Part shown: positions 36,775 through 47,100 of the stretch, piece by piece
Layout: each line of letters starts with the position of its first letter
Position numbering within the stretch: position 1 is the first letter of the stretch
Assembly (NCBI GenBank): GCA_000827325.1
Contig: KN832888.1
Location: forward strand, 348,069 to 412,068
Length of the DNA stretch: 64,000 bases
DNA from: Oidiodendron maius Zn
Taxonomy: Eukaryota; Ascomycota; Leotiomycetes; Myxotrichaceae
Reading direction: 5' to 3'
Translations under genes and position numbers: made by a program
Notes under the pieces: model-generated
The model's input: the letters and a program-made list of their open reading frames with translations, nothing else
What the model was told of the DNA's origin: nothing
The model's database searches: none

Positions 36775-37575
36775 GGGGCCATCATGGCAAGCCTATCTTA
36801 TCGTAAAACCAAAGCCCGTAACAGGCTACATCTATAGTTTAGGGAACGCTATATCCGCATAACGATATAGGATGTTCAAACCATGCTGGCACGTTAGACA
36901 CGAGCTGTGAACCATAGGCCGTAGGGGATGTACCCAGACCGGGTAGACAAGTCCAGGATATTGTACATGTATATAGGATAGGGTACTGAAGTCCCCAAAG
37001 GAGATATATACGCGAGCGCCCGTTGACCAATAGAAAATTCTCGAAGATTCCAGGCCAAAACCCCCCCACCACCGCCAAAACGTCACCGCCTCTCAAGAGG
37101 GGAAGTCGCGAAACCTGATGTATAAGTCATCCCATCATCATCCGGCCAACCCTCTTCAAGAACCCATCAAGCAAACAAACCGCTTACGTCGAATACTTCA
37201 GTCAACCCCATCCGCGACGGCTATTGACTCGAGCCGCATCCCAATTGCCATCACACTGCGGGTTTCAAGCCCACCATAAAGACATTGATCATAGGTTGGT
37301 CCGTGAATTGGAGTCACAAGCCACCCAGCATCGACGTCCAGCGTTGGGCCTAAATCCCACGCACTCATACGATCACCCGCTGACGACAGCACACATTCGA
37401 TTTCGTTCAGATTCTCGATCCTACCTTTTTACAATTTTCCTTCTTTTGCTTTCTTTGACAACCACAACTGCCTGCTAGCAATAAAGCTACGAGATTTCTC
37501 GTGCTACCCGACGCTCACTTGTCTACCCCACGTCAAAGCTGACCCAAGTGACGACTGCAAGACACAATTGCCACC
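36775..37575. other. Intergenic region, DnaJ promoter and leader
   Basis: 800 bp upstream of the DnaJ gene. Contains a four-unit heat-shock element at 37032-37051, a STRE-like AGGGG at 37098-37102, a second two-unit HSE at 37154-37163, and a long leader. No gene seen. Confidence 0.55.
37032..37051 (+). promoter_or_regulatory. Heat-shock element, four perfect alternating units
   Basis: AGAAA-ATTCT-CGAAG-ATTCC: four adjacent 5-bp units alternating nGAAn and nTTCn without mismatch, the trimer-binding site of heat-shock factor Hsf1. It is about 525 bp upstream of the DnaJ ATG. A weaker two-unit site (CTTCA-AGAAC) lies at 37154-37163. Confidence 0.75.
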
Positions 37576-38790
37576 ATGGTAGCGGAGACAAAATTGTACG
37601 ATTCACTGGGCATCAGCCCAAGCGCGTCTCAAGATGAGGTCAAAAAGGCCTACCGGTAAGTTATATCCTTCCCTCGGCTACCCCACCACCCTTTGGGAAG
37701 AGCGTAACTGATACATTCGATAGAAAAATGGCCCTAAAGCACCATCCTGATAAGAACAAAGACAACCCAAAATCAGCAGATAAGTTCAAGGAAGTCTCGC
37801 AAGCGTACGAGATTCTATCAGATCCGGAGAAACGGAAGACTTACGACCAGTATGGACTCGAGTTCATGCTTCGTGGGGGACCACCGCCTCCCGAGCCAGG
37901 TGCTGGAGGCACAGGATACGCCGGAGGCGCCCCAGGATTTGACTTTGGTGGTGGTGGGCCTACGGGGGGCCGATCCTTCCACTACGAATTCAAACCTGGA
38001 GGCGGTTCGAGCTTTGGAGGATTCAGCTTCAGCAATCCAGATGATATATTCACGGAGTTTTTTCGGGGTAACGCATCTATGGGTGGGGCAGAAGGGTTTG
38101 AAGACCTGTTTTCTGGTGCCGGAAGATCGAGTGGTCGATCACGAAATGCGCGGTACAGTGGCGGTGCGGAACCGGCACCCAAACGGGCTTCGACGCCAGA
38201 GGTTACGACTGTGGTTAGGCCTCTGCCTTTGACCCTGGAAGAGCTGTTCCATGGTGTTCACAAGAAGATGAAGATAAAGCGCAAAGCATTCGATGAAGTT
38301 ACGGGGAAGAGAACGACACAAGACAAAGTCTTGGAGATGGATATCAAGCCGGGTTTGAAGAAGGGCAGCAAGATTAAATTCAAGGGAGTTGGGGATCAAG
38401 AAGAAGGTGGGCAGCAGGACCTCCATTTCATAGTGGAGGAGGTAAGTGTTCCCCTAAATTCAAACATAATGGAACTGTTGCTAACGGGATGAACAGAAAG
38501 CCCATCCTTTGTTTACTCGTGACGGAGATGACATCATATTAAAGGTAGATCTAGAACTCAAGGAAGCCCTCACGGGTTGGCAGCGCACGGTCACGACTAT
38601 CGACGGCAAGCAACTCAACATTGAGCGGGGCGGCCCGACACAACCAGGAAGCCAGGACTCGTATCCCAACTTGGGCATGCCATTGAGCAAGAAACCTGAG
38701 CAAAGAGGAAATTTCATAGTCACATACAATGTCAAATTCCCGATGACGTTGACGCCTGACCAGAAGCGAAAGCTAAAGGAGATCCTATAA
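37576..38790 (+). CDS. Type II Hsp40 / DnaJ co-chaperone, Sis1/Psi1-like
   Basis: Three exons: 37576-37655, 37724-38441, 38497-38790; 363 aa. The ATG sits in a strong context (GCCACCATGG). J domain at residues 3-70 with the HPD motif ([10 protein letters not shown]), then a Gly/Phe/Pro-rich linker, and two C-terminal beta-barrel substrate-binding domains with [17 protein letters not shown] and [15 protein letters not shown]. No CxxCxGxG zinc-finger repeats, so type II (class B). The C-terminus ends in the dimerisation helix ([13 protein letters not shown]). It stimulates Hsp70 ATPase in the cytosol and nucleus and is linked to translation and prion remodelling in yeast Sis1. The upstream heat-shock element fits heat induction. 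Confidence 0.93.
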
Positions 38791-39147
38791 TGCGAGCTAG
38801 AGAAGTAATGATGTCTGAATTAGCGGGATGAGGAGGGAAATGATTGTTTATCACCTACGGATGGTGCGTTTGTGGACGATTAATATAAGAATGCATTCGT
38901 CTCGGCGTTTTGGAGTGGAACGGGAGGGAATGGATACACATGATGCACCTGCATGGTTCAGTTTCTGGGTTTTCTCTAATGAGATATTATATGAAAATGC
39001 AATTATACATCCGTCATTGTGTCTTGACATTATTAGTGGTCTTCGACCATCCGGCATCTCTTCCAACGTATGTTTCTATTGTTGACCACCGCTGATCTCA
39101 TATTTATATTAAGTATATGTATATAGTACAAATTAACATTCAAATTC
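38791..39147. other. Intergenic spacer between convergent DnaJ and PGS1
   Basis: 357 bp of 3' UTR sequence, AT-rich at 39095-39140. No gene seen. Confidence 0.4.
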
Positions 39148-40876
39148 CTACAAAGCTCCTCCTACGGCCCTCACGATCCACATGGCAATACGAACATGAA
39201 TGCCAACCCTCCTATCTACCTTCACAAATTCATCCATCCCCACCTTGTGCGCATAATCCTGCAAGCTATCTTTCTCCTCCCTCAGCCTACCCTTTAGATC
39301 TTTATCACGTGTGACAATCACCGCTCCGGCCTCCAAGTCCAGACTATAGCTGCGTTTGGTATAATTACTGCTCCCGACAATGCTGATGCTGGGCTCCGCC
39401 TCGCCGTCTAAACTCACCCATAGGCCTTTGGCGTGATACGTCCAGCCGCCTGGTTCACCGACCACGCCACGTTTCCACTCTTTGAGGATAATGGAGTCCG
39501 TGAGTCGGCCAGACGAAGCTACGCGCTCGAGGAATCGTCTGGCAAGCAGGGTGTAGGCAGGCGGCAGAAGGCCAGAAACGCCTTTGGAGCCGTAGAAGCC
39601 GTTCGCACATGGGGAGGCGGTTATGACCGTGTTGTTGGCGGAACTGGTAGAGAGGAGGAGAGAGGTTAGAGATGGGTCCGGGTTGAAGTAGCCTGCTGTG
39701 AAGGTCCAGGAGGAGGTGCTGAAGGCGGGGGAGGCTAGGATGCGGAGGATGGTGCGGATGGCTGGAAGTTCGGTCGAAGTGTCTGGGTGAAGGAGCGGGG
39801 TTAGTTGTGAGATGGGGTAGACAATGGTGTTTGTTTCGGAGGAAGTTTTGGGAGGCGGCGAGACCGGTATTCTGACGAGTTGGTTTAAAATGGATGAAGA
39901 CATGGCCATGTACTTTCTGGGTTCCGCAAGTGGGGAGGGGGCAGAGTTAGAGGAAGGCCATTCTAAAAAGTAGGCAGCTGGTAATTGAGAGTCTGGAATG
40001 ACCAAGAAACTGAGATTTGACACCGTATTATGGAGCTTGAAAAAGTACTCGGTAATCTGCTTGGATGAAAAAATATGATATCGGTCTTGCCTGTTGGTGA
40101 AGTAGTCGTTTGAGAGATTGGCTCTATGTATTCCACTTAGCCTTTAAACATAAAAATTTTGAGAGCCAGCACATACCCAGACATAATAACCTCGTCGTCG
40201 ACTCCGTAGAGCTTCATGTGCTGCAAGCCCCAGCCCTCATTGATCCGCTTTGGAATGTGATTTTTCCGTAGACCTGTCAAGTTCGGTGTGTGGTACATTC
40301 GAATTTCAACTCTCGCTGGACCAAACTCCGCCACCAACGGTGCAAGCAATGAAGCGCATGATGGGTTGGGGGATTCTCTTGTGCCTCTTAATGCATCCGT
40401 CAAAATGCTGAGCTTTAAAGTCGGTGTAGCTCGAAGGGCTGTCCGTAATGTGGATATCTAAGGATATTAACTTGGAATCGAATGTCGAATATCTGGACTA
40501 ATTACAAGTTCGTGTTCTGTTTTTCCTATGTACAAGGTGGACAAAAAGATTCGTCTTTCCGCATGTAAGATCTTAGCCTAGTCCCATCAGTGTCTAGCCC
40601 ATGTATATGTATGCCCTGTCCTACCTTCAATGTCTCATAGAATTCTGATGGGGACCGCAATATTTGGACCTGCGAACCCTTAATGTCAAACCTTGGAGAT
40701 ATTCTATCCAACTCTGTCGTGAAGGCGCCAAGCATTGAAGCTTCGGATGACCCATTGGTAGCTGACGTAGATGTGGTCGAGGTCGAGAAGTTGCACTGCT
40801 TAGCCTTCGCTAGTCGAAGACGGCAGTGCTGCAATCGTCGAGTGGATGACCATCGTACCGCACTCCGGGCTATCAT
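39148..40876 (-). CDS. PGS1: CDP-diacylglycerol-glycerol-3-phosphate 3-phosphatidyltransferase
   Basis: Four exons: 40876-40625, 40571-40506, 40457-40177, 40123-39148; 524 aa. The N-terminus (MIARSAVRWSSTRRLQHCRL) is a clear mitochondrial presequence. Phospholipase-D superfamily: first HKD motif in GLQHMKLYGVDDEVIMSG, second in YHAKGLWVSLDG followed by VGSSNYTKRS. Other family blocks: ILRSPSEFYETLK, RRIFLSTLYIGKTEHEL and SNDYFTNRQDRYH. It makes phosphatidylglycerophosphate, the committed step of cardiolipin synthesis in the mitochondrial inner membrane. All three introns are about 50 nt and each join restores family sequence. The start lies 173 bp from the divergent NDUFA12 start. Confidence 0.94.
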
Positions 40877-41049
40877 AGCCTTCTGGAATTCTTTTCTTAG
40901 CAGAAAATCGAGTGCTTTGTCGTCGTCCAGAATTTCTTTGCGCTTGAGAAAACAGGACTAGTACAAAATTGGCGAGCCGAATGCCGTCTCAAGATTGAAC
41001 TTCTAACGTACCACGATCGACTTCAAGAAGACATTGACCATCCAACAGC
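40877..41049. promoter_or_regulatory. Compact bidirectional promoter PGS1 / NDUFA12
   Basis: Only 173 bp separate two divergent genes for mitochondrial proteins. An ATTGG word at 40968-40972 is a CCAAT box on the minus strand, the HAP-complex site common in respiratory genes. No TATA box seen. Confidence 0.5.
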
Positions 41050-41801
41050 ATGTCGACGATTTTGAGAACGCTGCGCAATCTGCGCAGAGTTGGTATTAGG
41101 GTATGTCTCGTGTAAAGCATCTTCATAAGCTAGCTAACCATGTTAATCGCAGGACGCTGCCCACCAATTGCAAGTATGTCAACTAATCTATGAGCCTCCA
41201 ACTTTACAGCGCGCATATAGCTGATACATGATCTTCTTCTCTAGTACCAAGGTACATACACCACTCCCTCTCCAGATACAGGCGAAGTTAATCTGTATTC
41301 TAGGCGATACCAAGGCTGGCACGCTAATTGGCATTGACCGATATGGGAACAAATATTTCGAGAACTTGGAGGAGGAATTGCCACGTATACTTTCCTGTAT
41401 GTGATATAAAGTACCAGTCACTCATGGGTCGGCAGTACGGACAAGATGGGTAGATTTCAAGGAGAAGGAACTAGACGCGTAAGAATTCCGTTCGAATAGC
41501 CCATGGTCCAAACCTAAAATTGGATATACAGATCACATATCGAGCCCGGATGGCACGCGTGGATCTCATATATGGTTGACAAGCCTCCTACTCAGGATCC
41601 TATTCTACAAACAAACGTGAGGGCTTGGGAGATACCTGAACACCGACCAAATTTCACCGCAACTCGAGGTGCTTTCAAGACCTATTCTACGTGAGTGTAC
41701 AAGTAGAGTATTTCAAACATTTTCTAGCCTCTTCTAACGCATTTACTAGGGTGAAGCCAAAGATATCCGCGTGGGATCCGAAACCTCAACCGAGGGCATA
41801 A
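41050..41801 (+). CDS. NADH dehydrogenase (complex I) subunit NDUFA12 / B17.2
   Basis: Seven small exons: 41050-41100, 41153-41173, 41245-41251, 41304-41384, 41436-41478, 41532-41690, 41750-41801; 137 aa. Joined product begins MSTILRTLRNLRRVGIRDAA and contains YQGDTKAGTLIGIDRYGNKY, FENLEEELPLRTRWVDF, IEPGWHAWISYMVDKPP and a tail ending PKISAWDPKPQPRA. These are the core blocks of the 13.4-kDa/B17.2 accessory subunit of complex I. Exon 3 is only 7 nt (TACCAAG); exon 2 ends in phase 0 while exon 4 needs one carried base, so the microexon is required to keep the frame. No single exon is long enough to be obvious by ORF length alone, so the gene is easily missed. Confidence 0.9.
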
Positions 41802-42279
41802 GTGTATTCATGAATCGGACATGGACTGTTTGTATATAGATGACAGGAGAAGAAGTTGGAGTTAGCTCATCCAAATACAAATTATGCATCTTGACAATGG
41901 TCCAAGTAGACTGAATAACAAAATGGTGCTGGTACACCTTTCCAGAAATAATTCGGCACACGTACGATAGGTTAAATGATAGGATGTCTAATCGAAGCGA
42001 ATACTCTACGCGACACCCAATTGTAGAGAACACACAATTTTGTTTACATTCCCTTCAACTTATCAAGGACTTTTGTCCATCATATATGGTTCATTCATTC
42101 TCCACTTATAGTCTGAAGTTATGACTATACCCTACATGGTTGTGCGCACCTTGATTGTATTGAAATATCAAGCTAGTCATAAACTACATAGTCATGTTCT
42201 ATAGTCTCCATTAATCGTAATGTATTCATGGCTAATTTCATTAGCACGAATTATGAACCTCAATTTAGTTTGGTTAATC
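41802..42279. other. Intergenic spacer between convergent NDUFA12 and ARG7
   Basis: 478 bp of AT-rich 3' flanking sequence. No gene-like frame. Confidence 0.4.
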
Positions 42280-43728
42280 TCACCTATAGTCGCAAGTCCA
42301 GTAAACTCCCTCTGCTTGGCCGCCGCCCAGCCGGACGACGATTTCTAAATCCTCGTGTTCCAATATCTGCGATGCACGTGTTTCATCTACGCTCTCAGGC
42401 TCTCCGTTGACCAAAAGCTTTAGCTCGGGGGAACCATCTGAGGGCATGAAAGAGACACTAGTCTTCTCGGGGACGATTTCAGGAACGTCGCTGGCAGGAA
42501 GTCCCGGTTCAGAGATCAGCGAGTAGCCAGTAGCACAGAGAATACGACCCCAATTTGCATCCTTTCCGTATAATGCTGTTTTGACTAGGGGCGATCTTGC
42601 TACCGTGCCCGCAATCTTTCGGGCTGCAGCCTCAGATGGCGATTCGGTAACTCGGACTGTAACAAATTTAGTAGCCCCTTCACCATCTCGGACCACAAGC
42701 TTTGCTAGATCAGTTGCAAATTCCGTCAAGATCCCTTGAAAAGAATAGTAATCTTGGGATGAATCTGAACTTATTTCCTTTCCTCCAGCTGCGCCATTGG
42801 CTAACAATGCAACGGTGTCATTAGTAGACGTATCGCCATCAATGCATATGCTATTGAACGATTTGTTAACAGCATTCGTTAAAAGCGACGAGAGAAGCGC
42901 TGGAGCTACTGGAGCGTCCGTAGTGATCACTCCTAGCAGTGTTGCCATATTAGGATGGATCATCCCAGCTCCTTTGGTCATTCCAGCGATGCAGTATTTA
43001 ATGGACGGAGACGATGGTAATGAGAAAGTCCTGGACAGGAGTTTGGGGAAGGTATCCGTAGTGCATATTGCTCGAGCTGCAGCTAGCCAATGCTCATGTG
43101 AAGTGCCCAAAGCATTGAACGCAAGTGGTATCTTGTTCAAGATTTTCTGGATCGGTAATCTGTGAGGAGCTTAGTCTGCTAGTCCTCTGGATTAAACAGC
43201 CTGATCGTTTCCCTACCTTTGGCCAATGACACCTGTGCTCATGACTATCGTTCTGCTACCTTTACCATCGCTAGGCTCTTCAAAGCACTTATCAGCATGC
43301 AGACCCATCTGCTCTGCGTCTTGCATCCCGCCCTTTCCTGTGACCGCATTGGCACAACCAGAATTTATGATGACGGAACGTACACCGGTATTTTCTCGTC
43401 TCCTCAACATTTCTCGGCTCACAGTAACAGGCGCTGCTTGGAACTTGTTTTTCGTGAAGACAGCAGCAGCAGCACATGGTGTTTCTGAGGCAAGAAATGC
43501 CAGATCTGGCGTGCCTGTATTTGTAGGCTTGACCCCCACATGAGTCCCGGAGACGAGAAAGCCTTTGGGGTACGTGCCTTTTGTAGGAACATACTTTTGT
43601 TTTGTAGGTGGTACTGTCCCGTTGGGGGCAACCGAGTAGTGACGCTGAGCGGTAGTGGAGGTTTGAGAACGAGTGTGAGTTGGTCGTAGTAACCGTGCGA
43701 TAGAAGCTGAGAATGATTTGGGAGCCAT
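42280..43728 (-). CDS. ARG7: Bifunctional ornithine acetyltransferase / N-acetylglutamate synthase
   Basis: Two exons, 43728-43217 and 43159-42280; 463 aa. The leader [20 protein letters not shown] is mitochondrial. ArgJ landmarks: [29 protein letters not shown], the autoprocessing site [13 protein letters not shown] where the Thr of the AT pair becomes the N-terminal nucleophile of the beta chain, and [20 protein letters not shown]. It transfers acetyl from N-acetylornithine to glutamate, recycling acetyl groups in arginine synthesis in the mitochondrial matrix. A perfect Gcn4/CpcA-type TGACTCA lies 112 bp upstream of the start, which fits general amino-acid control. It is divergent from GCN2. 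Confidence 0.96.
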
Positions 43729-43839
43729 TGGAAACGGGTTGAAGATTCAGAGACTCTCAGGATACAGCAGGTGGAGATACTCTTCGTAGGCTCCTAAGAA
43801 CCTATCTAAAGAGCTAATGAATACAGTTGTGGGCAATAT

Positions 43840-43846
43840 TGACTCA
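43840..43846. promoter_or_regulatory. Gcn4/CpcA-type site TGACTCA between ARG7 and GCN2
   Basis: A perfect 7-bp AP-1/Gcn4 core 112 bp from the ARG7 start and 310 bp from the GCN2 start. A one-mismatch copy (TGACTCT, 44132-44138) lies 18 bp before the GCN2 ATG. Binding is inferred from the consensus. Confidence 0.65.
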
Positions 43847-44068
43847 CCAGCTCCAGGAATTATTTACCTTCACGCCCTGGGAAAATATACAGTTCCCGGA
43901 AAGGTTTAGCGCTCCGAAGTCGGATTGTGAGGAGTCCTTGAACTAGTCTAATTAGGGCATAACAAGCTCTCCTACTCTCAGCCTCGTCAACCTCATCTCA
44001 ACCCCGCCAGATCCAGCTACTTCATCTCATACCCATATTACCACCAGATAACAGGACGGGAATACGCC

Positions 44069-44089
44069 ATGAATACCCCCCTTGCGTGA
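44069..44089 (+). other. Short upstream ORF in the GCN2 leader
   Basis: ATG AAT ACC CCC CTT GCG TGA, six sense codons, ends 66 nt before the GCN2 start. If it lies in the transcript it would reduce or regulate GCN2 translation. The transcription start is unknown. Confidence 0.45.
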
Positions 44090-44155
44090 GGATCCGTAGC
44101 TACGGCTACGCATCTACTCAGAATCGAATTCTGACTCTCAGTCAGACACGCCAGC

Positions 44156-47100
44156 ATGCCGCCAACCACTCCATGGGGAAAGAAGCCACAACTCGATACG
44201 TCCGCCTCTGGGTTTCCCGGATTGACGCCCACCACAGCAAGTGCTGTAGCATTTGCGTCTCCGGGATCACAGTATGACGAAATCCAGAAAGATGAGGTCT
44301 TCGCCTTATCTTCAATATACAGTGAAGATTTCCACCAGATTGAAACAACTGGTGCGGCTTGGAAGGTATGGCTATATGTTGACTGGCCTGTTTTCAATCC
44401 AATGAGCACTAATTCCTTTGTCTGACAACTCTTATTAGAAATCAGAACCACGGTTTGAAATTCGGATCAGGGCTTCGTCAGATGCCGATATGGCGATGAG
44501 TCTTGCAGTGACACTCACGGCGACATATCCAAGAACACCACCATTGCTGAGCATTAAAGGAAGCGAGGGGCTTCGGGAAGGAACGAGGTACAAGCTCCAG
44601 AAAGTCATTGAAACCAAGCCTAAGGAATTGCTGGCAGAGGAGCAACCCATGATAATGGAAATAGTTAATGCCTGTCAGGATATATTAGAGGACGCGGCCC
44701 AGGCGGCGGCCGCAGGTTTGGAACTTCCTAGCTTGGAGGAGGAACGTGCGGCTCACGAGGAAATTGTAGCTAAATTAGCTGAAGAGCAGAAAGAGGAGGA
44801 AGAGAAGCGGAAGAAGCTTGAGAGTATGGAAGAAGAACGTATGTATTGCTGATGACTGATCTCTTGTTCTGATTTAGTGCGGTAGGAGGTGGGTAAAGTG
44901 TTTTTCTAAACCCGATCAGCTAATTTGGACTTTTAATATTTAGGTATGCTTGGATCTTTGGTGCAAGACGAACTGAAGCGCCAGCGGGAAAAGGCGAAAG
45001 AGACAAAGCTAAAGAATCGGTCACCATCAGCTATCATCCCTCAATCTCCCATGGATATAAGGGCTAAGGGACAGGAGCTGAATGATTTATTTACCTTCGA
45101 CCAGGCAATCAAATATGTAGATGCTTCTAGGAATTCCTTCGTGTTCCAGGTCGTTGTGGGTAAGGCACTACTCCGTCGAGGTCCAGTATCAAAGTGTTAC
45201 ATGGTTAGGGCGCTCGTTGCTACTGGAGAAGCTCCAGTAGTTGTGCTAAAGCAGACCGATCTTGATCCAGTTTCGAAGGATCACAATTCGTACAAGAAAC
45301 AGTTGCAATCCCTCGAGACGGAATTAGAACAACTGAAGAAGATCAAACATCAGAGCATAGTGGATCTTCTAGATTTCAAGGTCCACAAAACTACTGGCGA
45401 AGACGGGGAGTCTAACTCGTCATGGACTGTGAGCATCCTGAGTGAGTTCGCCGAGAAGGGCTCAGTTGAGGAGCTATTGGACATTGCTGGAAATCTTGGG
45501 GTGAGCAAAGTTCGTTCGTGGACGATAGATCTGCTTGATGCATTACGTTATATTCATGAGCACGGTATTGTTCATCAGGATATCCACTGTGGCAATATTC
45601 TTCTATTCAGAGATACTGCAGGAGAAGTCAGGCCAAAGTTAGCTGATATCGGTTATGAGAAGAAACTCCATCATCTTTGCGGCAAAACGAGGCCTGCAGA
45701 CACCCTCTCGGTTGCAAAGTCAGCATATTGGATACCACCCGAAGTCGCTAACTCAGAACACCCTCAGTACACTCAGAAAACGGATATCTGGGACTTTGGA
45801 GTTGTGTTTTTACAAATGGTATTTGGATTGACAGTCTCTCGAAAATATTCTTCACCTCTGGCTCTTACAGAATCCTTGGCTCTATCACCTTCGTTAGATG
45901 AGCTTGTACATAGGCTCTTCAAAGCGGATGCAAAGAAACGCCCTCGTGCCTTTGAACTCGGCTCTTCGGAATTCCTCGCCACTGATGCACCCATTCTTGA
46001 AGAAGACGTATCCTCTGCTGGTTCACGATTAGGATCAATCTCTTTGATGCCTGGAACTCCTCGTAGACAGAGGCATGATTCCATGAATGCCAGTGGAGCT
46101 TTCTCTAGATACTTAGAGGATTTTGTAGAGGAGGGGCGGCTTGGTAAGGGGGGATTCGGTGAAGTTGTCAAGGCCAGGAAGAAGCTCGACGGACAGATAT
46201 ATGCTATCAAGAAAATTGCCCAGAAATCTTCTGCGTCATTAACTGAGGTATTAAAGGAAGTTCGCCTCTTATCACAACTTAGCCACCCATATGTCGTCCG
46301 TAAGTATATGTCTTCTATCTCTTGAATTATACTTTCCACGTTGAAGAGTTTCGTTGTGTAGTTAACACACGAGAAGTTTTGTTGATGGAACCATTTTAAC
46401 GATTAACAAGTAATGCTATATTAAATATGTCTACACCTGCCTAATTCAGCTTTACGCAAACTGAACGTGCAAGCTTGTTTAAGCTGACCATTGGGTGTTC
46501 AAGGTTACTATAATACGTGGACAGAAGAGGTTCCAGATTCATCTGAAACTGAGGACGAAGTCACGACGACGGATGCTGCAACAAGTCATAACTCCGGTAG
46601 CGCGATTTCATTTGAAGGAGAAGCGCAAATTGACTTCGGGACCAGCACCGGTGGACTTGATTTCATGTCCTCTAGTGGATATCCTCAGATTGAATTTGGC
46701 TACGATGAGAGTTCAGATACGGATGCAGGTCCAGATGAGGATGAAAATGAACCATCAACGAACATTGAGGAACAAAATAACAACATTGCAAATCAAAAAA
46801 ATAATTTAGCTTTGACACGAACTCGGTCAAGCTCACGTTTCAAGCGACCTTTCAAAACAATTTTATATATCTCCATGGAGTACTGCGAAAGGCGAACATT
46901 ACGTGATCTCATCAAACGCGATCTTTATAAAGACAAAGAAGAAGTTTGGCGTCTATTTCGACAGATTCTTGAAGGCTTAGCCCATATTCATAGCTTGAAC
47001 GTTGTTCATCGAGATCTCAAGCCAGAAAACATATTCATTGATGCAGCATCTAATGTTCGAATTGGAGACTTCGGACTAGCGACCAGTGGCCAGCATAATC

